In this document: piece by piece, positions 49,754-57,887 of the stretch | How positions within the stretch are numbered: position 1 is the stretch's first letter | Layout: each line of letters begins with the position of its first letter | Assembly: GCA_023396365.1 (NCBI GenBank) | Contig: JAEWWL010000052.1 | Location: 41,853 to 105,852 of the forward strand | Length of the DNA stretch: 64,000 bases | Direction: 5' to 3' | DNA from: Methanobacteriota archaeon | GTDB lineage: Archaea; Halobacteriota; Methanomicrobia; Methanomicrobiales; Methanomicrobiaceae | The notes under the pieces: generated by a model | Databases searched by the model: none | What the model saw: only the letters and a program-made list of their open reading frames with translations | What the model was told of the DNA's origin: nothing | Made by a program: the position numbers and the translations under genes

Positions 49754-50642
49754 ACAGAAGCCCAAGAAGGTTGATGCTGCAGCAAAGTCTGTAGTAAAAC
49801 CGGCGAAAAAACCCGAGAATGTGAAGGTTGAACAAAAACAGGATGGAAAAATTAAGGAGGAAAAGCCTGTGGTAAACAAAATTACCGTTGGACACGTTCA
49901 TATGTCCGGATGTACCGGATGTCTTGTCTCCCTTGCAGATAACTACGAGGGGCTATTCAAGATTCTGGATGACTATGCAGACCTTGTCTACTGTCTGACA
50001 CTTGCAGATGTAAGGCACATTCCTGAAATGGATGTTGCTTTAGTAGAAGGTTCAGTATGTCTCCAGGATGAATGTTCTGTCAGAGAAATAAAAGAAACCA
50101 GGGAGAAGGCAAAAGTTGTCGTCGCTCTTGGTGGATGTGCAGCATATGGAAACATCACAAGATTCTGCCGCGGCGGTCAGTGGAACCAGCCCCAGCATGA
50201 GTCCTTTGTTCCTATCGGCGATTTAATTGATGTAGATGTCTATCTGCCATCATGCCCGCCGGGAGCAGAGGCAATCAGAAATATCTGTGTTATGGCATAC
50301 CTGCTCTTACAGGGCAACGATGACCAGAAGGCACTTGCAGCAGCTTACTTAAAGCCGCTCATGGACCTTGCAAAACGCGGAACAGAAGCATGTGGCTGTG
50401 ACTTAATGGTTGATGTAATAAACCAGGGTCTCTGTATGGGATGCGGTACATGTGCAGCAAGCTGCCCTGTCCGTGCAATTACAATTGAATACGGAAGGCC
50501 AAACATTGACCGTGAAATGTGCATCAAATGCGGTGCATGTTACGCACAGTGCCCGCGCAGCTTCTTCAGCTTTGATGTAGTTAATCAGTTTGAAGGCATA
50601 ATCGAAGCAATCGATGGTGCAATGGGCAAGGGAGGTCAGTAA
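49698..50642 (+). CDS. frhG: Coenzyme F420-reducing hydrogenase, gamma subunit, with N-terminal extension
   Basis: The 314-residue small subunit passes electrons from the NiFe site through iron-sulfur clusters. [16 protein letters not shown] binds the proximal cluster, and [12 protein letters not shown] and [12 protein letters not shown] bind two further [4Fe-4S] clusters. The first 57 residues are unusual: a short amphipathic start ([12 protein letters not shown]) and a Lys/Ala/Val-rich linker. GGGGTG lies before ATG 49698. A second start, GTG at 49869, lies eight bases after AAGGAGG and gives [14 protein letters not shown], the usual N-terminus. Either or both may be used. Confidence 0.95.
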   Translation: MGLLSRLKEIFTGSQQASEQKPKKVDAAAKSVVKPAKKPENVKVEQKQDGKIKEEKPVVNKITVGHVHMSGCTGCLVSLADNYEGLFKILDDYADLVYCLTLADVRHIPEMDVALVEGSVCLQDECSVREIKETREKAKVVVALGGCAAYGNITRFCRGGQWNQPQHESFVPIGDLIDVDVYLPSCPPGAEAIRNICVMAYLLLQGNDDQKALAAAYLKPLMDLAKRGTEACGCDLMVDVINQGLCMGCGTCAASCPVRAITIEYGRPNIDREMCIKCGACYAQCPRSFFSFDVVNQFEGIIEAIDGAMGKGGQ

Positions 50643-50643
50643 A

Positions 50644-51507
50644 ATGGTTCTCGGAAATTATAAGACAGCAGTAGCTGCACGTGCAGCAGATGCGGAAATT
50701 CTGAAATGCTCCCAGGACGGAGGAATTGTAACACAGCTCTTTGCATACGCTCTTGAAGAGGGTATAATCGATGGAGCAATAGTTGCAGGACCTGGCGATG
50801 AGCCATTCAAGCCTGAGCCTATCGTAGCAACATCAAAAGCAGAGCTTCTTGCAGCACGCGGTACCAAATATACAATCAGCCCGAACATGATGCTTATCAA
50901 AGAGGCAACACGTTCATATGGTCTTGACAAGGTTGGTATTGTTGGAACTCCATGCCAGATGCAGGCATTAAGAAAAGCACAGCTCTATCCTATTGGAATG
51001 CGCAAAGTGCCTGACAAGATTGCACTTGCAATCGGTATCTTCTGCATGGAAAACTTCCCATACCAGGGTCTTGAGTCAATTGTTGAAGACCACTGCCAGA
51101 CAAAGATGGAGTCTGCAGTTAAGATGGACATCGGAAAGGGCAAGTTCTCAGTGTACACAGAGCGTGGAGCTCTTTCACAGATTCCACTCGGTGCAACACA
51201 CAAATACGAGCAGCCCGGATGTCATGTATGCCTTGACTATGTTGCAAACCTTGCTGATGTTTCAACAGGTTCTGTTGGAACACCTGACGGATGGAGCACA
51301 GTCTTTGTACGCACAAAGAAGGGAGAGGATGTCTGGTCAAAGGCAGTAGCAGCAGGCTACTTCGAGACAAAGGACATTGCAAGCGTAAAGCCAGGCCTTG
51401 ACCTTGTCACAAAACTTGCAACAGGCAAGATCGACAAGAACAAGAAGACACTCGAGGAGCGTGCCTCCTTTGGTGTTGGCAAGGGCCTTCGCAACCCTTA
51501 CATCTAA
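50644..51507 (+). CDS. frhB: Coenzyme F420-reducing hydrogenase, beta subunit
   Basis: The 287-residue subunit carries FAD and a [4Fe-4S] cluster and transfers hydride to F420. Conserved parts include [64 protein letters not shown] and [16 protein letters not shown]. The ATG at 50644 is chosen because GGAGGT precedes it; it starts two bases after the frhG stop. It ends the operon and is followed by a poly-T terminator. Confidence 0.96.
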   Translation: MVLGNYKTAVAARAADAEILKCSQDGGIVTQLFAYALEEGIIDGAIVAGPGDEPFKPEPIVATSKAELLAARGTKYTISPNMMLIKEATRSYGLDKVGIVGTPCQMQALRKAQLYPIGMRKVPDKIALAIGIFCMENFPYQGLESIVEDHCQTKMESAVKMDIGKGKFSVYTERGALSQIPLGATHKYEQPGCHVCLDYVANLADVSTGSVGTPDGWSTVFVRTKKGEDVWSKAVAAGYFETKDIASVKPGLDLVTKLATGKIDKNKKTLEERASFGVGKGLRNPYI

Positions 51508-51508
51508 A

Positions 51509-51528
51509 TTTTTTTTGCTTTTTTTTTA
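51509..51528 (+). terminator. Poly-T terminator after frhB
   Basis: Two T-runs (eight and nine or more T), split by GC, follow directly after the frhB stop. This fits strong oligo-T termination of the hydrogenase operon. Confidence 0.55.
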
Positions 51529-51767
51529 ACTTCAGGCTGTTTTTAAAAAAATTTATTCTGAAATATTCCGCTCATTTATGGCGGGTGCAAAAAGTCAAAA
51601 CGAATATGTTATAGAAAGCCTTTTTTTTTGAAATCTGCTGAAGTATTTTAATGGCGGATTACGGCTCTGATAGGCTGAAAAACAAAAGAATTTGATATTT
51701 GCAGCCGCAGGATCAATAAGATAGATTTATTTCAGGCCTGGATTATAATAAATAAACTGGTGGTTTT

Positions 51768-52133
51768 ATGGCATTGATTTTGGTAACTGATGATTCACTG
51801 TTTCAAAGAAATATAATAAAATCTGTCCTTTCCGGAGAGGGTCATTCTATAATTGAGGCTGGAAACGGGAGGGAGGCACTAATCAGTGCCATTGAAAACG
51901 AACCTTCTCTTATACTTCTTGATCTCCTGATGCCTGATATGGACGGATTTAAATTCTTAAAGCATATTAGGGAGAAGAAAATTTCAATACCGGTTGTTGT
52001 TTTAACATCAGACATTCAGGATACAACCAAAGAGATGTGCATGGAACTTGGCGCAGCAGGCTTTGTGAACAAGCCGGTTGAAAAAGAGAAGCTTATTCCT
52101 GTGATAAACCGGGTAATATCAGAAAACAGGTGA
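51768..52133 (+). CDS. Single-domain response regulator (CheY-like)
   Basis: The 121-residue receiver has VTDDSLFQRNIIK with the Asp pair, SLILLDLLMPDMDGFKF with the phosphorylated Asp, PVVVLTSDIQD (Thr) and GFVNKPVEKEKLIP (Lys). LLMPDMDG is strongly CheY-like. It has no output domain. GGTGG precedes the ATG. It lies head to tail with a CheC-like phosphatase and a PAS kinase, so this is likely the phosphorylated partner in a small signalling operon. Confidence 0.93.
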   Translation: MALILVTDDSLFQRNIIKSVLSGEGHSIIEAGNGREALISAIENEPSLILLDLLMPDMDGFKFLKHIREKKISIPVVVLTSDIQDTTKEMCMELGAAGFVNKPVEKEKLIPVINRVISENR

Positions 52134-52141
52134 TCTTTTCA

Positions 52142-52741
52142 ATGCAGGAAGTTTTGAATGGAGAGGATGCTGATGCAGTAAAAGAGCTGCTCAACATTGG
52201 AATAGGACGTTCTGCGGCAATGCTTAACACTATTACCAAATCTCATATTGCATTAAGCATTCCAGAGGTCAGGGTGTATAATGCAAAAACCTTAAAAAAG
52301 GGTGCTGTTAAGGTTTTTGATGAAAATTCAGCAACAGTCCGTCTGGAATTCAAGGGGGATTTTTCAGGCATAACTGTTATATCATTTCCAAAAGACAGTG
52401 CGGCAAAGCTTGTAATGGCAATAACCGGTGAAGAGGCCGGGACGCCCGAACTTGACAGCATCAGAATTGAGGCTTTAAAGGAGATTGGAAATATAATCAT
52501 AAACGGAGTGATGGGCTCAATTGGAAATGTCCTAAAAACCCGTCTGGATTATTCAATACCTGCCTATGAGGAGGGATCACTTATAGATCTCATCAGGTCA
52601 GGTGAAGGTACCTTCGATGAGCACATCCTTATGGCTACGGCCTCATTTAATATTAAAGATCTGAATGTTGAGGGAAATATCTTTATGGTTCTTGAACTGG
52701 GTTCTATGCAGGTTCTTTTAAGAGATCTGAGGTCGTGCTGA
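52142..52741 (+). CDS. cheC: CheC-like CheY-phosphatase
   Basis: The 199-residue protein belongs to the CheC/CheX/FliY phosphatase fold. It has two active-site helices with the E-x-x-N motif: VKELLNIGIGRSAAML (Glu and Asn) and IEALKEIGNIIINGVMG. CheC removes phosphate from CheY. The ATG at 52142 lies nine bases after GGTG, which is in the tail of the receiver gene. It is odd that no CheA, CheD or CheW is in the neighbourhood; the kinase gene just after could take CheA's place. Confidence 0.88.
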   Translation: MQEVLNGEDADAVKELLNIGIGRSAAMLNTITKSHIALSIPEVRVYNAKTLKKGAVKVFDENSATVRLEFKGDFSGITVISFPKDSAAKLVMAITGEEAGTPELDSIRIEALKEIGNIIINGVMGSIGNVLKTRLDYSIPAYEEGSLIDLIRSGEGTFDEHILMATASFNIKDLNVEGNIFMVLELGSMQVLLRDLRSC

Positions 52742-52764
52742 CAGCCTGTTTTGGCGGAGTATAC

Positions 52765-53871
52765 ATGGCTTCTGAAGATTATTTCCGGGTAATGGAGCTT
52801 TTTCCTGTGGGTGTCTGTGTAATTGAAAGTGATTTTAAAATAATTTTCTGGAACAGACTCCTTTGTGACTGGACAGGAAAAGATCTTAAAAATACTATTG
52901 GCAGATCGCTTTTCGAATTGTATCCTGAACTTTCAGAAACACTATTTCATGAAAGATTAACGGATGTTTTGTCCGGAGGTCCTCCTGCAATATTTACCTC
53001 ACAGCTTCATCACTCTATTATTCCTGTCTTCCTTCCTACTGGAGAGCCAAGAATACAGACAACTAATGTTCTTCCTTTCATTATTGATCTGAAAAATGTT
53101 GCCGTTATTGTAATACAGGATGTAACAGAAGTTAAAAAAGAGGCAATGGCATACAGGAGAATGAAGGACAGTGCAATTATTGCGCTTAATGACCGGATGG
53201 AGGCTGAAAAAGAAGTTTTCCGTGCTAATGAAGAGGCAAATCTCTATCTTGATATAATGTCGCATGATATTGCAAACATCAATACGATTATACTTGGCTA
53301 TTCTGCCCTTATTGAAGATTCACATGATAAAAAAATTTCAGACTATGCCAGAAGAATCTCAATAGCTTCATCAAGAAGTACGGAGATTATCAATTCCGTT
53401 TCAACAATAAGAAGGCTCAGGGAAAAAGCCGCAGAACTGTTTTCCATGTCATTAAAAAATGCTGTGAATATCGGAATATCGCAGTTTGGAAAATCTGATA
53501 TAAGGGTATTTGAAGGCGATTTTGATGTCAGGGCTGATGATCTTCTTCCTGAAATATTTGTCAACATTGTTGGAAACAGCCTTAAATTTGCAGGCATGGA
53601 TGCATCAGTTTCAATAACAGCAGAAAATGTTGGTGATATGATTGAAATCTGTATATGCGATGACGGTCCCGGAATTCCGGATGATATGAAATCAGAAGTT
53701 TTTGGAAGGCAGAAGCGCGGCAGGGGAGAAAAAGGAGAGGGAAGCGGACTTGGTCTTTATATTGTAAAAATGCTTGCAGACCGTTATGGAGGCAGCATAA
53801 GACTTTCTGACTGTATGACAAAAAGAGAAAAACCGGGATTGAAAGTCTGCCTGAGTTTAAGAAAAGGCTGA
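52765..53871 (+). CDS. PAS-domain histidine kinase
   Basis: The 368-residue protein has one PAS domain (about residues 5-125: MELFPVGVCVIESDFKIIFW), a dimerization helix with LYLDIMSHDIANINTIILGY (His is the likely phosphoacceptor in M-S-H-D) and an ATPase with IFVNIVGNSLKFAG, CICDDGPGIPDDM and GEGSGLGLYIVKMLA. It is soluble, without membrane helices. GGCGGAG precedes the ATG. It overlaps no gene but follows CheC by 23 bases and so is probably in the same operon. The phosphate target is likely the adjacent receiver. Confidence 0.92.
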   Translation: MASEDYFRVMELFPVGVCVIESDFKIIFWNRLLCDWTGKDLKNTIGRSLFELYPELSETLFHERLTDVLSGGPPAIFTSQLHHSIIPVFLPTGEPRIQTTNVLPFIIDLKNVAVIVIQDVTEVKKEAMAYRRMKDSAIIALNDRMEAEKEVFRANEEANLYLDIMSHDIANINTIILGYSALIEDSHDKKISDYARRISIASSRSTEIINSVSTIRRLREKAAELFSMSLKNAVNIGISQFGKSDIRVFEGDFDVRADDLLPEIFVNIVGNSLKFAGMDASVSITAENVGDMIEICICDDGPGIPDDMKSEVFGRQKRGRGEKGEGSGLGLYIVKMLADRYGGSIRLSDCMTKREKPGLKVCLSLRKG

Positions 53872-53939
53872 AAAAAATTTTAATATATTTGTTTTCAGCT
53901 GTTTTTGATATAATTTTTTTGTCATTTCATAACTTAGGT

Positions 53940-54419
53940 TCACCTGTATATTTTAACCGGGTCAATTGAGGCATCTATTATCATATCAAAATCCATCTCT
54001 TTTGTCCAGCCCTCTTTTTCAAGCATTTCCATAAAGCATATTCCGACAATAGCAGCATTGTATTTTCCAGCTGTCTCTTTGGCATCCTTTGCTGATACAG
54101 GGATATTAGGCATTGCAAGCCCTCCCATAATAACAATGATTTCAGGGTTTAGCTCTCCTGCCGGGATGTCTGTCTGTGCACCAAGATTTTTTACTATTTT
54201 AAGTTTTACTGCCTTCTCCTCCTCCAGAAATGGAACAAATACAATCTCTGCCGGTAAATCCCGGATTGCATATGCTATCAGCTCCACAAAAGGAAGGCAT
54301 GTTCCCGGACAACCATAAAAGACAATCTGTCTTCCTGCCGGGATTTTTTTCTCTTCAATGTATTTTTTAAACGGCCTTAGTATTCCGGGAACCCCTTTTA
54401 TGCTTTCTGTCTCTTTCAT
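53940..54419 (-). CDS. DUF2124 family protein
   Basis: The 159-residue protein fits the methanogen DUF2124 family. Landmarks are QIVFYGCPGTCLPFVELIAYA, EIVFVPFLEEEKAVKLK, EIIVIMGGLAMPNIP and NAAIVGICFMEMLEKEGW. The G-C-P-G-T-C motif and the Gly-rich strand suggest a small-molecule or nucleotide pocket, but the function is unknown. The ATG at 54419 is the usual family start. It is transcribed convergently with the PAS kinase. Confidence 0.85.
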   Translation of the reverse strand: MKETESIKGVPGILRPFKKYIEEKKIPAGRQIVFYGCPGTCLPFVELIAYAIRDLPAEIVFVPFLEEEKAVKLKIVKNLGAQTDIPAGELNPEIIVIMGGLAMPNIPVSAKDAKETAGKYNAAIVGICFMEMLEKEGWTKEMDFDMIIDASIDPVKIYR

Positions 54420-54516
54420 AATTTTTTTAAAAGAGGTGAGAGATGATAAATTTAACTTAAAAAAATATGATTTAATTCGCAAAAAAAGAAAAAATACTGT
54501 AAAGCAGCTCTTCTTG

Positions 54517-55716
54517 TTATTTGTTCTCCAGGTAGCATGCAGTGACTTCTTTTTTAAACAGCCAGTTTCTAAATAGTATCGGTGTCAGAATTGTTGTAAT
54601 CAGACTCATTAAAACAATAGCCGCATAAATTTCCTGTCCGATAAGGCCCATTGTAATACCCATAAGTGCAACAATCATTGCCACCTCTCCACGGGGTGAC
54701 ATTCCAAAACCTATTGCCAGCGAATCCCTGCCTGAATAACCCATGATTCTGGCGGGAATGCTGCACCCGGCTAATTTGGTAAGCACTGCCACCACTGTAA
54801 GGACGATGAGGAATACGACTGTTGCCTGCGACATTGCAGAAATATCAACAAGAATTCCAAGTGATACAAAGAAAATCGATCCGAATATAATGTAGAGGTA
54901 TTCCGCTCCCTTTTCTATGTCATGGCTGTGCGACAAATTCAGTCCGTTGAATGAGACGCCTGCAATGAATGCTCCGATAATTGCCGAAATTCCGACATAT
55001 TCTGATAGTGTTGCAAACAAAAATGCAATCATTATAACAAATATGAAAACAAATTCCGGGTTTTTCATTGCAAAGCGTGTTTTATCAATCCTCTCTATCC
55101 ACTTTGAGATGAGCACAATTCCAACAGCGCCTGCAATTACCAAAAATCCAACCTGCTTTACAATTGTTAAGGCAACTCCTGTCATTGAGAATGTGCCTTG
55201 TGCAACATCGGCTGTAATTGACAGTGCCAAAAGACTTAAGACATCATCGATAACCGCAGCCCCGATGATAGCCTTTGCAATATTTGTATCCAAAAGACAC
55301 ATCTCACGCAGGACGTTAGCTGTAATTGCAATACTTGTTGCTGTAAGGGCCGTTCCTATGAAAAGTGCGCTAATAAAATCAAATCCAAAAAGAACTGCAA
55401 GGAAATATCCGCATACCCACGGGACTATGACTCCTGAAAATCCTATGATGCCGAATTTTATGCTGCTAAGCTCTTTGAGGCTGAATTCAAAGCCTATGAC
55501 AAACATAAGGATAACTGCACCCAGTGCTGCAATGCTTTGTACAAAATCTGTGTATGTGATAAGATTCAGAAAACTCGGACCTACCAAAAGACCGATTAGA
55601 ATTTCACCTACAACAGCAGACTGGTTGATTCTTGAAGCAAGAAGATATCCTCCGAGAGCCACGAACAATAAAAGGCTCATCTGAAATTCTATTGAAGGGA
55701 AGAGTCCTGCACTCAT
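54517..55716 (-). CDS. Kef-type cation:proton antiporter (CPA2)
   Basis: The 399-residue membrane protein has about 12-13 helices and the CPA2 core. GEILIGLLVGPSFLNL is in the first third, then the helix-4 region GTALTATSIAITANVL and AAVIDDVLSLLALSI with the Asp pair (A-V-I-D-D) that binds the cation. GFGMSPRGEVAMIVALMGI lies near the C-terminus. No C-terminal TrkA-N domain is present, so it is of the NapA/Kef core type. It exchanges sodium or potassium for protons. It is monocistronic. Confidence 0.94.
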   Translation of the reverse strand: MSAGLFPSIEFQMSLLLFVALGGYLLASRINQSAVVGEILIGLLVGPSFLNLITYTDFVQSIAALGAVILMFVIGFEFSLKELSSIKFGIIGFSGVIVPWVCGYFLAVLFGFDFISALFIGTALTATSIAITANVLREMCLLDTNIAKAIIGAAVIDDVLSLLALSITADVAQGTFSMTGVALTIVKQVGFLVIAGAVGIVLISKWIERIDKTRFAMKNPEFVFIFVIMIAFLFATLSEYVGISAIIGAFIAGVSFNGLNLSHSHDIEKGAEYLYIIFGSIFFVSLGILVDISAMSQATVVFLIVLTVVAVLTKLAGCSIPARIMGYSGRDSLAIGFGMSPRGEVAMIVALMGITMGLIGQEIYAAIVLMSLITTILTPILFRNWLFKKEVTACYLENK

Positions 55717-55898
55717 AATACCATTAATGTATTCTGTGAGTATTTCATGTTTTTTGGTTTTATTTAAATATTGGATGCAAATGGCAATTACGATAATATT
55801 ATAGCCTTTTGAATTATAAATTCAATAAAAGAAAATATTTTTTTTATTTTCGCTGTTTGACAAACCCGTTTTATACTCTGATGCCGGGAGATATGATT

Positions 55899-56468
55899 AT
55901 GAAAAAAGATGATGCTTTTACAGGTCTTGAGGCAGGTCTTGTACTTATTGCATTTGTTGTAGTGGCATCTGTTTTTTCATATGTTGTTTTAAGCGCCGGA
56001 TTTTTTTCAGTTCAGAAATCCCAGGCTGTTATTTATTCTGCCGTAGAGCAGGGCTCGTCAACAATAATTCTTGGGGAAAATATTGTGGGCCTTAAAAATA
56101 CAACTACCGATGGCATTGACAGGATAAGGTTTGTAGTCGGAAGCCCTTATGCACTCATAGATATTGACATGAGCAAAATATCTGTTCATGCAATGACTCC
56201 TGAGCATCTTCAAAGGATAGATAAGGCATCACCTTTTTTTGATCCCGCCGAGCCTTCTCCGGGTACATGGAGGATACTTTCCAATTCAGGCGGTGCCGGG
56301 TCAGTTCTTCAAAGCGGAAGCTACGCAACAGTAATGGTAAACCTGCCCTCCGATATGCATATAATGCCCGGTGATAATTTCAGGATAAACATCCTTCCCC
56401 CTCTTGGCGCTCCATTGTCAATAGACAGAAAAGCTCCACTGAGCATTAAGGATACAGTGTCTTTTTAA
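55899..56468 (+). CDS. Archaellin-like protein (class III signal peptide)
   Basis: The 189-residue protein starts MKKDDAFTGLEAGLVLIAF and continues VVVASVFSYVVLSAGFF, the conserved archaellin N-terminal helix after a short basic leader. The F-T-G-L-E motif and V-E-Q-G-S-S region match archaellins, which are processed by FlaK before building the archaellum. The C-terminal part has Ser/Gly-rich strands (GGAGSVLQSGSYATVMVNL) and ends RKAPLSIKDTVSF, as in other archaellins. The ATG at 55899 lies eight bases after GGGAG. No flaJ, flaI or other archaellum genes are near. Confidence 0.88.
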   Translation: MKKDDAFTGLEAGLVLIAFVVVASVFSYVVLSAGFFSVQKSQAVIYSAVEQGSSTIILGENIVGLKNTTTDGIDRIRFVVGSPYALIDIDMSKISVHAMTPEHLQRIDKASPFFDPAEPSPGTWRILSNSGGAGSVLQSGSYATVMVNLPSDMHIMPGDNFRINILPPLGAPLSIDRKAPLSIKDTVSF

Positions 56469-56576
56469 CGTCTTTTCAGCAGACTGCTTTTTTACTTTTC
56501 AACTGAATTTTTTTGCAGTTTCATAAAGGCAGGATTGCTGAATTTAAAAAATAAGGAAAAAAATTTTGCTGTTTTG

Positions 56577-57233
56577 TTAAAAATACTGCTTTATTGCAAT
56601 AAGGCCTAATATGACCGATGCTGCAAAGCTGATTATTGCAATCTGCATCGAACCGTCATTTTTCCTGTATATTCTGTTTAGTTCATCATCCCTGGATTTA
56701 ATGAGTCGTGACAACTCCTTTAATTTGTCATTTATATGGTCGGGGTCATCTTTTTTGAGAAATATTGTAATGTCATTTAAGATGTTTCTCTCAAGCGGCG
56801 GCAGATCTGAAAAAGGCATCTGAAGATCATTTTCAGAGATGATTTTGTCAAGAATTTTCTTCCATTCTAAAATTTCGCTCTCTGTTGTTGAGGATGGAAT
56901 TATTTTTTCATCCTTTGAAATAAGGGCGATTAAATACTCTCTCATGTATCTGGAAAGCCCGTACCTGTAATTTAGGTCCTCTTCGCTAAGCCCGGCGATT
57001 GCCTCATAAATATTTGTAATATCATCAAGGTTTTTTATTGATTCAAGCTGAAAACCTTCGGTTAAATTTTTAAAGAACTTAACTTTGAATTTTCTTTCCT
57101 GTCTTATGTCGTCTCTGTCGCGTATGCGTCCGGACTTTCTCTTTTTCACTGCAAGTATGGCAAAGAGCATTATAAGAATGTATAATGCGATGGCTGCGGC
57201 GAGAATTATTTGGGGGGATAACTGTACACTCAT
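56577..57233 (-). CDS. Hypothetical protein with a helix at each end of a helical domain
   Basis: The 218-residue protein has an N-terminal membrane helix (IILAAAIALYILIMLFAILA, residues about 9-28), a basic stretch (KKRKSGRIRDRDD), a middle domain of about 130 residues that is helical and charged, and a C-terminal helix (IAIISFAASVILGLIAI). It looks like a hairpin with a cytoplasmic domain between two helices. No family is recognised. GGAG precedes the ATG. It faces the archaellin gene convergently. Confidence 0.65.
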   Translation of the reverse strand: MSVQLSPQIILAAAIALYILIMLFAILAVKKRKSGRIRDRDDIRQERKFKVKFFKNLTEGFQLESIKNLDDITNIYEAIAGLSEEDLNYRYGLSRYMREYLIALISKDEKIIPSSTTESEILEWKKILDKIISENDLQMPFSDLPPLERNILNDITIFLKKDDPDHINDKLKELSRLIKSRDDELNRIYRKNDGSMQIAIISFAASVILGLIAIKQYF

Positions 57234-57528
57234 ACCTGATACTCCTTAGTAGAGTTTGGCATAAGGCCGATATATTCTTATTTAAATTAATTTAGAAAAT
57301 TATTTCCTGAAAGATAATTGCTGGAAAGATTATTTATTTTACAATTCACTTTTCTAATGATTGCCCTGAAAAACTTCAGTGTATGCGAATATATGAATTG
57401 TTAGTAAACTGATCAAAATCATTTAATAATAATCATGTGATTTTCTTTGTGCAGGTTATTTGCAGTAAAACTTTAGAGACATTAAACTGTGAAAGGCTTG
57501 TAAAAAATTTAAAATGTGGTGATTTATA

Positions 57529-57708
57529 ATGGACTGGTTAGGATTAATTTCTCTGATTCTCGGGGTTATGCTGATTATTATCGGCATCGGACTGACATTT
57601 GATATAGCAATTATTGAGACTATAATGGCCTCTTTTGTAGGAGTGGTTGCAATTCTTTTCGGACTCATTCTTGCAGTGGGCGGGGCTATGATCATAAAAG
57701 AAGAATAA
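57529..57708 (+). CDS. Small two-helix membrane protein
   Basis: A 59-residue frame from ATG 57529 to TAA 57708 encodes two hydrophobic helices: LGLISLILGVMLIIIGIG and MASFVGVVAILFGLILAVGG, ending IIKEE. GTGGTGAT lies five bases before the ATG, a strong ribosome-binding site. Glycines spaced along both helices suggest tight packing or oligomer formation. It is similar in style to small archaeal membrane proteins of unknown role. Codon usage and the ribosome site support a real gene. Confidence 0.75.
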   Translation: MDWLGLISLILGVMLIIIGIGLTFDIAIIETIMASFVGVVAILFGLILAVGGAMIIKEE

Positions 57709-57887
57709 ATCCTTTATTTTGCTTCAAATTCAAATAGAAATTAAAATATAATATGTTGCAGAATTTAAACCTGAGAAAAGCATTTTGTGATTTTTATTCT
57801 GCATCAAAAGACAGCTCTTAATGATGGCAATTAACAGAAATCACGAGGCAGTCCTTTAGACAATAGTCCACACATGGAGAATTAATT

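Noticed and set aside
54917..55684. A 255-codon plus-strand frame over the antiporter gene
   Set aside because: It lies wholly inside the antiporter on the other strand and has no family motif; the antiporter has clear CPA2 motifs.
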